In this document: positions 1-6,645 of the stretch, piece by piece | Numbering within the stretch: the first letter of the stretch is position 1 | How the letters are laid out: the number at the start of each line of letters is the position of its first letter | Assembly: GCA_043780275.1 (NCBI GenBank) | Contig: JAYWCV010000322.1 | Coordinates: 1 to 8,524 of the forward strand | DNA length: 8,524 bases | DNA from: MGR-bin208 sp043780275 | GTDB taxonomy: Bacteria; Bacteroidota; Bacteroidia; Chitinophagales; Chitinophagaceae | Reading direction: 5' to 3' | The notes under the pieces: generated by a model | Told to the model about the DNA's origin: nothing | Seen by the model: the letters and a program-made list of their open reading frames with translations, nothing else | Databases searched by the model: none | Position numbers and translations under genes: made by a program

Positions 1-451
1 TTGATTTTACACTTTTAAGAGCCGGAGAAATCTGTGATTGAACACTACCTAAAAGACCAAGGTCTTCACGGGTTTCAATAAAATCCCCTTCCCTTAAAAA
101 CTCTTTTGAATCACCCTTTTCAATAGTAATTTCAGAACCGCCAATAATGCCGGATGAGATAAAAGCAACAGAGTTTTTTGGAATATTAATGTCTCTTGTC
201 ATATGAATTTCTACAATAACTGCACTGATGTCTTTATCTTTTTCTTTGAAATTATAAACATTTCCAACAGAAAGCCCACTGATTTTTACCTCATTTGATT
301 TGTCTAAAGATCCCAGATCAGTAAACAATGCATAGATCTTTTTTTGTTTGTTAAATAATTCTTTGCCTTTAAGAAAGTTATATCCAAAAATAGCCAATGA
401 AATGGCTACTATTGATAAAATGCCAACTTTCACTTCGTTGCTGATCTTCAT
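1..451 (-). CDS. MCE-family (MlaD-type) lipid transport protein, N-terminal 150 residues, cut by window edge
   Basis: Starts at the ATG whose complement ends at 451 and runs off the left edge without a stop, so the C-terminus is missing. My translation begins MKISNEVKVGILSIVAISLA, a short cytoplasmic tip followed by one membrane helix (about residues 10-27) and FLKGKELF, a segment I associate with Bacteroidota MCE proteins. The MCE/MlaD domain follows at about residues 38-125. Its hallmarks are VKISGLSVGNV (55-65), an IP-x-NS turn near 90-94, and IIGGSEITI (102-110), matching the family's LLG-x-x-x-I-x-I strand. Family members are inner-membrane-anchored periplasmic subunits of Mla-type ABC systems that bind and move phospholipids between membranes. 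It lies 131 nt downstream of the amidase on the same strand, so co-transcription is possible. No MlaE/MlaF partner is visible. The family call is firm; the exact substrate is not shown. Confidence 0.88.
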   Translation of the reverse strand, partial: MKISNEVKVGILSIVAISLAIFGYNFLKGKELFNKQKKIYALFTDLGSLDKSNEVKISGLSVGNVYNFKEKDKDISAVIVEIHMTRDINIPKNSVAFISSGIIGGSEITIEKGDSKEFLREGDFIETREDLGLLGSVQSQISPALKSVKS

Positions 452-476
452 TTAGTTTGTATTAAAAATTCGTTCA

Positions 477-489
477 TCCTGAATCAGGA
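477..489. repeat. Perfect 13-nt palindrome upstream of the MCE gene
   Basis: TCCTGAATCAGGA has two perfect 6-nt arms around one central base. It lies in the 131-nt gap between the amidase and the MCE gene, about 26 nt before the MCE start codon. AAAATT (465-470) and AATTTT (489-494) add a second, looser inverted pair around it. It could be a regulator's operator or a small hairpin in the MCE mRNA leader. It has no T-tract that would make it a terminator. The palindrome is seen directly; a function is only a guess. I saw nothing else in this gap. Confidence 0.4.
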
Positions 490-582
490 ATTTTCCTATT
501 GTCAAAATAACTAATAATCTGATTAAGTATTTAATAAATGGGAAGGATTCTTCTGTTTTTGCTGCATATTCATTTAAATAAA

Positions 583-1569
583 TTATTTGGAATAACGGGC
601 TTTTTCTTTCTCTTCAACCATTTTTAAAAAAGACATGTTGTTTTTCTCGTTATTAATTAGATTTTTAGAAGTGGTATTCTGTAAAGAACTGATCTGGTTT
701 TTTTCAAGCCAGTCAACATAATTTTTTAAGGCTTTCGTGATACAATCCACAATTTCAAATTGACCGCTGCTGCTGTTTAAATAATCTTCCTCACTGCTGT
801 TGGTAATATATCCAGTTTCAACTAATACACTTGGCATCGCCGTTGCCTGTAAAACCCAAATTCCAGCCTGACGTTGTTTTTGCCCCCGGCTTATTCTTCC
901 TACTTTATTAAATTCATCTTCAACATAGCCGGCCAGAGTAGCACTACGTTTAAAATACTGCTTTGTTTTTAAAAGGGATAAAGCGATGAATTCCGGAGAG
1001 GTAACGTCAATGGAGCCATAATTTTTTTCATAATTTTCCTCATTCATCATCGATGCATTTTCCCGGATAGCCACTTCCTTGTCTTCATTTTTATGTGCTC
1101 CCCAAATATAGGTTTCTGTGCCCTTTGCCGAATTTGGAATACTATAAGTTCTGTAAGTAGGTACTTTTCTTCTTTTTTTTCCTTTTCCAATATATTTGTA
1201 CCCAGTTAACTCTCTTACTTTTTTGGGTGCTACCGAATTTACGTGAATGGAAATAAACAAATCGCCTTTATTTTGATTGGCAAAATTGGCCCGTGCATAA
1301 AGGTTAGGGTAGCTGTCTGTAATTCTTGTGTAAAGAATATTTACATCCGGGTGTTCTTTTTTTAATTGTTCTCCCAATTTTAGAGAAATGGCTAAACAAA
1401 TATCTTTTTCATTAGAGTATTTACCGGGGGCACCGGGATCAGATCCACCATGCCCGGCATCAATAATGATAGTTTTTAAAACCTTGAGTTTTTTTTCCTT
1501 AACAATAAAAGAAAAAAGTACGGGGCTTCCAGTAATTAATAGAAATAAAAAGAAGACTTTTTTTAGCAT
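583..1569 (-). CDS. Secreted N-acetylmuramoyl-L-alanine amidase (Amidase_3, AmiA/B/C type)
   Basis: A 328-residue zinc hydrolase that cleaves the bond between N-acetylmuramic acid and L-alanine in peptidoglycan, typically during daughter-cell separation or wall turnover. Residues 1-22 form an uncleaved or cleavable signal sequence (KK, then a Leu/Phe-rich core). The catalytic domain begins with IIIDAGHGGSDPGAPG (34-49). The expected zinc ligands are H40, E54 and H109 (in SIHVNS), and the catalytic glutamate is E251 in LVETGYITN. All four are present, so the enzyme should be active. Between H109 and E251 lies a long insert: first a very basic stretch (KGKKRRK, 129-135), then a charged region to about 205. 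In AmiB/AmiC-like enzymes an insert in this position holds an autoinhibitory helix that activators displace. The tail after about 290 is polar and charged, with no SPOR or LysM repeat that I recognise. It is transcribed divergently from lptD, with the MCE gene downstream. The start is an ATG with no Shine-Dalgarno sequence. Confidence 0.93.
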   Translation of the reverse strand: MLKKVFFLFLLITGSPVLFSFIVKEKKLKVLKTIIIDAGHGGSDPGAPGKYSNEKDICLAISLKLGEQLKKEHPDVNILYTRITDSYPNLYARANFANQNKGDLFISIHVNSVAPKKVRELTGYKYIGKGKKRRKVPTYRTYSIPNSAKGTETYIWGAHKNEDKEVAIRENASMMNEENYEKNYGSIDVTSPEFIALSLLKTKQYFKRSATLAGYVEDEFNKVGRISRGQKQRQAGIWVLQATAMPSVLVETGYITNSSEEDYLNSSSGQFEIVDCITKALKNYVDWLEKNQISSLQNTTSKNLINNEKNNMSFLKMVEEKEKARYSK

Positions 1570-1629
1570 ACCGGGTTTTTCTTTAAAGGATTAGTTTAAT
1601 CTTAGCATATTCAGTAAGGTATAAATATT

Positions 1630-1637
1630 TACTTTTG
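1630..1637 (+). promoter_or_regulatory. Putative -7 element of the lptD promoter (TAnnTTTG)
   Basis: TACTTTTG matches the Bacteroidota housekeeping -7 consensus TAnnTTTG exactly. It ends 12 nt before the preferred lptD ATG at 1650, so transcription would begin only about 8 nt before the start codon. No clear TTG -33 element lies 17-23 nt upstream; TTAG at 1602-1605 is the nearest candidate, with a 24-nt spacer. The box contains the TTG (1635) that opens the longest frame, which argues against that TTG as the start codon. Confidence 0.5.
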
Positions 1638-1649
1638 CCAGCATTCCAT

Positions 1650-4319
1650 ATGAAGCAATACTGCAAATTTAGTTCAAATTTAGTTTTAATAGGCATCAAT
1701 GTAGTTGCTTTATTAATAGTTTTAACACAAGAAGTTAAAGCAAATAATATGGTACATCATACTATTTGTACGAATTTAACAAGTTATCAGGATACGGTTA
1801 AACCTGCAAATAAGATTGATTCGCTGACTTTAAAACAAATGACAGTAGCAGATACCATTTCAATTAAAGTATCTAAAAATGCTATTGAAGGCGTTGTTTC
1901 ATATGAGGCACAAGACTCCGTTGTAATTCTGGTAAAGGAAAAAATAATTAACTTATATGGCAAAACAAAAGTTGACTATTTAGATATATTATTAACGGCA
2001 CCTGCCATTACGATAAATAGTAATGAACAACTATTAACAGCCAATAATCAAAAAGATAGTAGTGGTAATATTTTAAACCGGGTTGGTTTTGTTCAAGGCG
2101 ATATGAACTTTGAAAGTGATACAATCCATTTCAATTTTAAAACACAGAAAGGACTTACAAAAAATACATATACACAACAAGGGGAAATGTATGTATTTGG
2201 AGAAAATATAAAAAAAATTGATAATGCCACCATGTTTGTAAGTAGTGGCCGTTTTACCACCTGTAACCTAGATGATCCTCATTTTGCTTTTAAAACAAAC
2301 AAGATGAAAGTGATCAATGGAAAAGTGGCCATGTCTGGTCCTACTCATCCCGAGTTTGAAGGAGTACCCATACCTATCTATCTGCCATTTGGCATTTATC
2401 CATTATCAAAAAGAAAACATTCGGGTTTGTTGCCGGCAAGTTTTGCCCGAAATGAACAATTTGGACTTGGTTTGGAAGGGATTGGGTATTATAAAGTTTT
2501 AAGCGAATATTTCGATGTGGCTTTGCGGGGTAATATATATTCTTACGGTGGGTATTCGTTTAATATAACACCAACTTATAGGAGATTATATAAATATAAC
2601 GGTACACTAAATTTCAGTTACCAGGTAACTAAAGCAAATTTTAAAGGCGATCAGGATTTTTTGAAAAATAAAAGTTTTATGCTGAATTGGAGTCATGCAG
2701 TAGATCAAAAAGCCAGGCCAGGCACTAATTTCTCGGCAAATGTGAGTGCTGGTTCTTCAAAATTTAATAGATTTGTAACGAACAACAATCAAACTAATTT
2801 TCAGAATCAACTGAATTCTTCCATTACCTATTCTAAAACATGGGTTGGAAAACCTTATAACCTGACTATGAGTGCAAATCATAATCAGAATAATGCATCT
2901 GGTTTGGTTAATCTAAGTTTGCCCGATGCAGGTTTTACAGTCAATACATTGTATCCTTTTCAGAAAAAAGAATCTGTTGGTACACCTAAGTGGTATGAAA
3001 AATTAGGCATTGCATATAACGGAAATTTTAAAAACCAGGTTTCATTTTATGACTCCTTGTTTAGTTTCAGTAAGTTAATTGATACTTTACAATGGGGTGC
3101 AAGACATAGTATTCCAATCACATTATCACTGCCGGCTCTGGGTCCTTTTATTATTGCACCCAATATTTCTTATGATGAAGTTTGGATACAGCAAAAAATC
3201 AGAAAAACCTGGAATCCGGCATTAAGCAAAATAGATACCATGGTAACCAAAGGTCTTTTCACAGATCGATCGATGGCATTTGGCGTTGGTATAAATACGT
3301 CTATTTATGGAACGTATCAATTTAAAAACTCTAAAATAATTGCAATAAGACATGTTATGCGACCAACTATTTCGGCCAACTATAAACCCGACATGTCGAA
3401 GAAACATTTTTATGAATCACAAATAAATTCGGGTGGAGATAAATTGCGATTTTCAGAATTTGAAGGAGGGATCATGAGTGGTTTTTCTGAAGGTGTATTT
3501 GGAGGTGTTTCATTTGGTGTAGATAATAATTTGGAAATGAAAGTCAGGTCGAAAAAAGATACCGGCGATGCAAAAAATTTGAAAATTAAATTGATCGATG
3601 GTTTTGGATTTAACGGGGCATATAATTTAATGGCCGATTCGTTTAATCTGTCAGATATTAATTTATACTTTAGAAGTAATCTGTTTGAAAAAATAAATAT
3701 TACGGCCAATGCCAATTTGGATCCTTACCAGGTGAATGACAGAGGATTTCGGGTTAATAAATTTACATGGCAGGATGGCAAGTTTAATTTGGGAACCTTA
3801 AAAAGCGGAGGTATCTCCATGTCAACCGATTTTAAAAGTAAACCGAAGGACCCTAAGAAAGAAGAAGAAAAAAAGAAACTGTTGAAAGAACAGGCAAATG
3901 ATCCTTTATTAGCTGCCGATCAACAAGCCATGCTTGAATATATGCGGAAAAACCCAAGCGAATTTGTCGATTTTAATATTCCTTGGTCTATTAATATTTC
4001 ATATTCACTAAGTTTTTCCAAGCAATTAAAAAGCGACTATAGCGGGTATGAGACCAGGATTAATTCGAATGCAAGTTTTAATGGAAGTTTTTCTTTAGCA
4101 CCTAAGTGGAATATTAATACCAATGGTTATTATGATTTTAAAACCAAAAAATTACAGACACTGCAATTGTCTATTTCCCGTGAAATGCATTGCTGGCAAA
4201 TGGCTATTGGCGTAACACCTGTAGGTCCTACCCGGTCATTTAATATTACAATCAGTCCTAAGGCATCAATTTTGCAGGATCTTAAAATCAATCGTATGCG
4301 CAATTTCTCCAGTTTCTAA
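1650..4319 (+). CDS. lptD: LptD, outer-membrane LPS assembly/translocon protein
   Basis: An 889-residue outer-membrane protein that, with lipoprotein LptE, inserts lipopolysaccharide into the outer leaflet as the end point of the Lpt bridge. The start chosen is ATG 1650, giving a good signal peptide (MKQYC..., hydrophobic core about 10-25, VKA cleavage near 31). A TTG five codons upstream sits inside a promoter-like box. Residues about 55-215 form the OstA/LptA-like periplasmic jelly-roll (GVVSYEAQDSVVI and repeated short strands). IPIYLPFGIYPLSKRKHSGL is typical of the jelly-roll to barrel transition. The rest is alternating barrel strands rich in N, S, Y and F. A Lys/Glu-rich insert lies at about 729-772. 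Near the end, HCW (C848) and DLKINR fit Bacteroidota LptD. Mature cysteines are C40, C205 and C848; a C205-C848 disulfide is possible but inferred. The gene diverges from the amidase and overlaps plsC by 4 nt at its 3' end. Confidence 0.92.
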   Translation: MKQYCKFSSNLVLIGINVVALLIVLTQEVKANNMVHHTICTNLTSYQDTVKPANKIDSLTLKQMTVADTISIKVSKNAIEGVVSYEAQDSVVILVKEKIINLYGKTKVDYLDILLTAPAITINSNEQLLTANNQKDSSGNILNRVGFVQGDMNFESDTIHFNFKTQKGLTKNTYTQQGEMYVFGENIKKIDNATMFVSSGRFTTCNLDDPHFAFKTNKMKVINGKVAMSGPTHPEFEGVPIPIYLPFGIYPLSKRKHSGLLPASFARNEQFGLGLEGIGYYKVLSEYFDVALRGNIYSYGGYSFNITPTYRRLYKYNGTLNFSYQVTKANFKGDQDFLKNKSFMLNWSHAVDQKARPGTNFSANVSAGSSKFNRFVTNNNQTNFQNQLNSSITYSKTWVGKPYNLTMSANHNQNNASGLVNLSLPDAGFTVNTLYPFQKKESVGTPKWYEKLGIAYNGNFKNQVSFYDSLFSFSKLIDTLQWGARHSIPITLSLPALGPFIIAPNISYDEVWIQQKIRKTWNPALSKIDTMVTKGLFTDRSMAFGVGINTSIYGTYQFKNSKIIAIRHVMRPTISANYKPDMSKKHFYESQINSGGDKLRFSEFEGGIMSGFSEGVFGGVSFGVDNNLEMKVRSKKDTGDAKNLKIKLIDGFGFNGAYNLMADSFNLSDINLYFRSNLFEKINITANANLDPYQVNDRGFRVNKFTWQDGKFNLGTLKSGGISMSTDFKSKPKDPKKEEEKKKLLKEQANDPLLAADQQAMLEYMRKNPSEFVDFNIPWSINISYSLSFSKQLKSDYSGYETRINSNASFNGSFSLAPKWNINTNGYYDFKTKKLQTLQLSISREMHCWQMAIGVTPVGPTRSFNITISPKASILQDLKINRMRNFSSF

Positions 4320-5050
4320 TTGTTGTTGGCAACATAATATTCACGCATCCGAGTGGATACAATTTCTTTTAGAATTTCAACTGTTGAATCTGCTGTAATA
4401 GGTACGGGTGGCAGAAAATGCATTTCAACCCGATGAGGCCAGAAGTAAAATTTCTTCTCAGCTGGTAAAACAGTTTTTGTATGAAATATAACGGCAGGTA
4501 ATATTGCTTTTCCACTATCCATAGCCAATTTAAAAGCTCCATCCTGAAAACGTTGAAGAGGTTCTGATGACCTGTTCCTTGTTCCTTCTGGGTATATACA
4601 CATATGCATGCCTTTATTAAGTACCATTTTCATTTTTATATAACTATCCTTTCGGCTTTTTTCATTTTTGCGGTCCACCAACACACTGCCTCTTTTATAT
4701 ACCATGCCAAAGACAGGTATGTTAGCCATCTCTGCTTTTGAAATTGTTTTAAAAATACCCGGAATAACCGAAGAGGATAGAGGCGGATCCATATAAGAAT
4801 TATGATTACATACAACCACATAATTTTCACCTTGCTTAAAATTCTCTTTTCCTTTTATCAACCTTCGTACACCCGAAAAGATGAAAAATAAACCAAGCCA
4901 AACCCGTACTACAGCATAAAAAGATTCTTCGTTTTTAGGCTCCGGAAAAAATTTGGTAAGCCATAAAGGAATATAAAAAATGACCAAAAGGATGATAAAA
5001 ACCAGGATGGTCCAAAAAGCAAATAATCTTCCAAGAATATTTTTAAGCAT
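4316..5050 (-). CDS. 1-acyl-sn-glycerol-3-phosphate acyltransferase-like (PlsC/LPLAT family)
   Basis: A 244-residue membrane-bound acyltransferase, predicted to transfer an acyl chain to lysophosphatidic acid or a similar lysolipid in phospholipid synthesis. Residues about 10-31 form a long hydrophobic N-terminal segment. The four-block LPLAT pattern is visible: NHNSYMDP with the catalytic H83-x4-D88 pair, GSVLVDR (121-127), YPEGTRNRS (153-161, substrate phosphate binding), and ILPAVIFH further on. The frame can be read upstream to 5089, but the ATG at 5048-5050 is preferred because it overlaps the end of the acetyltransferase gene (the shared ATGCTTAA gives an 8-nt overlap), the usual layout for translational coupling. 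The extra 13 residues look like translated end of the upstream gene rather than protein. Its TAG stop overlaps the convergent lptD stop. The length is normal for PlsC. The exact acceptor cannot be told from sequence; other LPLAT roles such as ornithine-lipid or LPS acylation are possible. Confidence 0.88.
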   Translation of the reverse strand: MLKNILGRLFAFWTILVFIILLVIFYIPLWLTKFFPEPKNEESFYAVVRVWLGLFFIFSGVRRLIKGKENFKQGENYVVVCNHNSYMDPPLSSSVIPGIFKTISKAEMANIPVFGMVYKRGSVLVDRKNEKSRKDSYIKMKMVLNKGMHMCIYPEGTRNRSSEPLQRFQDGAFKLAMDSGKAILPAVIFHTKTVLPAEKKFYFWPHRVEMHFLPPVPITADSTVEILKEIVSTRMREYYVANNN

Positions 5051-5657
5051 GTTCATCTTCAAAATAATTGAATTGTTTAATGCCGGCAAAGATGCCCTTT
5101 TTTATTTCAGGCCACTCCTTTTTCAAAATGCTGAAATAAACCGAATCTCTTCTTCTATTGTTGGGCATTTGCATATGGCTTCGCAAAATACCTTCTTCTT
5201 TGGCACCAATTTTTCTTAATGCCTGTTTTGCCCGTTCATTTAAATGATCTGTTTTAATTTCCACCCGTTCAAAATCCAATACATCAAAAGCAAAAGACAA
5301 TAATAGAAATTTTGTATGAAAATTAATGCCGGTTCCCTGAAACTCTTTTCCCAACCACGACCATCCAATTTCAATCCGCTTATCAAAAAAAGAAATACTC
5401 CCATAACTGGTAGAACCGGTAATTTTTCCACTTGATTTTTCGATGATACAGAACGGAATACGGATATTGTCTAACTGGTTTTCTAATGCTATCTGAATCC
5501 ATTTTTTCAATTCACCGGGTTTATCCAGTTCCAAGGTAAAATAATCCCAGAGCGATTTTTCATGCACTAATTTTTCCAATAAATGAATGTCATCTATTTT
5601 TAGTGGTCTTAATAAAACCAGTTCAGTTTCTAAGCAAAGATTTTTGGGGATTGTCAT
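5043..5657 (-). CDS. GNAT-family N-acetyltransferase, RimJ/RimL-like
   Basis: A 204-residue acetyl-CoA-dependent acetyltransferase of the RimJ/RimL branch, whose members acetylate protein N-termini, amino acids, polyamines or small toxic amines. It starts with the typical LETELVLLRPLKIDD strand-helix. GSTSY (about 81-85) and EIGWSWL (96-102) are the central strands. QGTGIN (107-112) is the acetyl-CoA pyrophosphate loop. The ERVEIKTDHLNERAKQALRKIG block and a following EG-x-LR-x-H complete the fold, ending with a Y-x-SILK-x-EW motif. The ATG at 5655-5657 is preferred; the longer frame to 5684 opens with a TTG that overlaps the TGA stop of the upstream glycosylase gene, so coupling from that TTG cannot be ruled out. 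The gap to the glycosylase stop is 23 nt with the ATG start, and the acyltransferase gene overlaps by 8 nt downstream, so the three genes probably form one transcript. The substrate is not evident. Confidence 0.85.
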   Translation of the reverse strand: MTIPKNLCLETELVLLRPLKIDDIHLLEKLVHEKSLWDYFTLELDKPGELKKWIQIALENQLDNIRIPFCIIEKSSGKITGSTSYGSISFFDKRIEIGWSWLGKEFQGTGINFHTKFLLLSFAFDVLDFERVEIKTDHLNERAKQALRKIGAKEEGILRSHMQMPNNRRRDSVYFSILKKEWPEIKKGIFAGIKQFNYFEDEHA

Positions 5658-5680
5658 TCGTTTTTTTGTTTTTTGAATTA

Positions 5681-6352
5681 TCAAAAACTCCAGTCGATCG
5701 GATCGATACCGTTCTTCATCAGGTATTCATTGGTGAGGGAAAAAGGCCTGCTGCCAAAAAAACCGTTATGAGCCGAAAGAGGAGAGGGATGTACTGAACG
5801 CAAAATCAAATGTTTTTTTGCATCAATTAAAATTCTTTTTTCCTGTGCAAATTTACCCCAAAGGATGAAGACAACATTTTTATTCAGTTCGGATATTTTT
5901 TTGATAACCTCGTCGGTAAAATCGGCCCAGCCTATTTTTGCATGGCTCATCGGCTCTGATGCACGGACTGTTAAAGAAGCATTTAATAACAAAACTCCCT
6001 GCAAAGCCCATTTTTCCAGGTTTCCATTTTCTGGAATTGGAATTCCAAGATCTGTTTGTAATTCTTTTAAAATATTCAATAAAGATGGCGGTTTTTGAAT
6101 ACCATCTGCAACTGAAAAACTTAAGCCGTGTGCCTGTCCGGCTCCATGATAAGGATCTTGTCCAAGTATAACCACTTTTACCTGTTTACATGGCGTTTTT
6201 TCAAAAGCGTTAAAAATATGATTGCCCGCCGGATAGATTATTTTTCCTTGTTCTTTCTCTGTTTTGATATGATTGACCAGTTGTTTGAAATAAGGTTTTT
6301 TAAATTCCGGCAACATCAGCTTCTTCCAGCTTTCTTCCATTTTAATATCCAT
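5681..6352 (-). CDS. ung: Uracil-DNA glycosylase, family 1 (UNG)
   Basis: A 223-residue base-excision-repair enzyme that removes uracil from DNA after cytosine deamination or dUTP misincorporation. All family-1 motifs are present: GQDPYH (64-69) with the water-activating D66 and Y68, the uracil-stacking F79 in GLSFSV, LLLNAS with uracil-reading N124, and the DNA-intercalation loop HPSPLSA (188-194) beginning with catalytic H188. These positions lie within one or two residues of E. coli Ung (D64, Y66, F77, N123, H187). This supports the ATG at 6350-6352 (MDIKMEESWK) over the ATG six codons upstream at 6370. The length is normal and no key residue is missing. It is first in a likely three-gene run with the GNAT and PlsC-like genes and begins downstream of the tRNA-Arg terminator, so it should have its own promoter. 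Only an imperfect -7 match (TTATTTTG, 6358-6365 on this strand) is visible. Confidence 0.96.
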   Translation of the reverse strand: MDIKMEESWKKLMLPEFKKPYFKQLVNHIKTEKEQGKIIYPAGNHIFNAFEKTPCKQVKVVILGQDPYHGAGQAHGLSFSVADGIQKPPSLLNILKELQTDLGIPIPENGNLEKWALQGVLLLNASLTVRASEPMSHAKIGWADFTDEVIKKISELNKNVVFILWGKFAQEKRILIDAKKHLILRSVHPSPLSAHNGFFGSRPFSLTNEYLMKNGIDPIDWSF

Positions 6353-6417
6353 ACATTCAAAATAAATCATTTTATTGTTTGAAATAAAAAGAAAAGCACA
6401 TTTTTAAAAAATGAAAT

Positions 6418-6450
6418 AAAAAAAGCGATCCGCCTGTGGCGAATCGCTTT
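6418..6450 (-). terminator. Rho-independent terminator of tRNA-Arg
   Basis: Two 8-nt arms, 6422-6429 and 6443-6450 (AAAGCGAT / ATCGCTTT), pair perfectly. Inside them a second 4-bp GC stem (6431-6434 with 6438-6441) closes a 3-nt loop, with one C/A mismatch between the stems. Read on the minus strand, the hairpin runs into seven T residues (6418-6424). It starts one nucleotide after the tRNA 3' end and separates the tRNA transcript from the ung gene beyond it. Confidence 0.88.
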
Positions 6451-6451
6451 G

Positions 6452-6525
6452 TGATCCGGATTGGATTCGAACCAATGGCCCTCAACTTAGAAGGTTGACG
6501 CTCTATCCAGCTGAGCTACCGGACC
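6452..6525 (-). tRNA. tRNA-Arg, anticodon UCU
   Basis: A 74-nt cloverleaf folded by hand. The acceptor stem GGTCCGG/CCGGATC has one G-U wobble at pair 2-71. The D stem is GCTC/GAGC, the anticodon stem TCAAC/GTTGA with loop CTTCTAA, and the T stem ATTGG/CCAAT with loop TTCGAAT. The discriminator base is A. The anticodon TCT (complement of 6489-6491) reads the arginine codons AGA and AGG. The 3' CCA is not encoded, so it must be added by tRNA nucleotidyltransferase. The gene stands alone, with its own promoter and terminator. tRNA-Arg genes are frequent integration sites for mobile elements, but no integrase or attachment-site copy is present here. Confidence 0.97.
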
Positions 6526-6571
6526 AAATCAGAAAGCAAAATTTGATGATGCTATCTGACTAAATGGGGTG

Positions 6572-6603
6572 CAAATGTAAAGAATTGATGCATTGAAGCA
6601 AAA
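6572..6603 (-). promoter_or_regulatory. tRNA-Arg promoter, Bacteroidota -33/-7 type
   Basis: On the minus strand TTTTG (6599-6603) is followed by exactly 19 nt and then TACATTTG (6572-6579), a perfect TAnnTTTG -7 element. This is the consensus arrangement of the Bacteroidota housekeeping sigma factor. Transcription should start near 6567, leaving a roughly 40-nt leader that is trimmed from the tRNA 5' end. The -33 element lies inside the spacer of the oppositely directed hutH promoter. Confidence 0.8.
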
Positions 6604-6619
6604 TTAAAACTCGAAGAAG

Positions 6620-6627
6620 TATTTTTG
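6620..6627 (+). promoter_or_regulatory. Putative -7 element of the hutH promoter (TAnnTTTG)
   Basis: TATTTTTG matches the Bacteroidota -7 consensus exactly and ends 18 nt before the preferred hutH ATG, predicting a leader of about 15 nt. The nearest upstream TTG (6593-6595) is 24 nt away, one more than the usual 17-23, so the -33 element is weak. That would suit an activated or substrate-controlled catabolic promoter, but this is inference. The box includes the TTG (6625) that opens the longest frame. Confidence 0.55.
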
Positions 6628-6645
6628 TCGCAAAGAAATAAATAT

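Noticed and set aside
1388..1594. Plus-strand 68-codon frame opposite the amidase N-terminus
   Set aside because: It mirrors the conserved zinc-binding region of the amidase in antisense and has no independent coding support.
3222..3715. Two minus-strand frames within lptD
   Set aside because: They lie entirely opposite the lptD barrel-coding region, resemble no family, and have no start context or promoter.
6358..6365. TTATTTTG on the minus strand as an ung -7 promoter, and the same octamer at 503-510 before the MCE gene
   Set aside because: Each lacks the key A at the second position of TAnnTTTG (or has a spacer one base short), and no TTG -33 element lies at a proper distance.
5865..6382. 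Three overlapping plus-strand frames opposite the uracil-DNA glycosylase gene
   Set aside because: They are antisense to a gene with all catalytic motifs intact, and their translations show no domain or signal pattern.
6452..6525. tRNA-Arg as the attachment site of an integrated element
   Set aside because: Neither flank holds an integrase, a duplicated tRNA 3' end or foreign-looking genes; both sides are housekeeping or catabolic genes.
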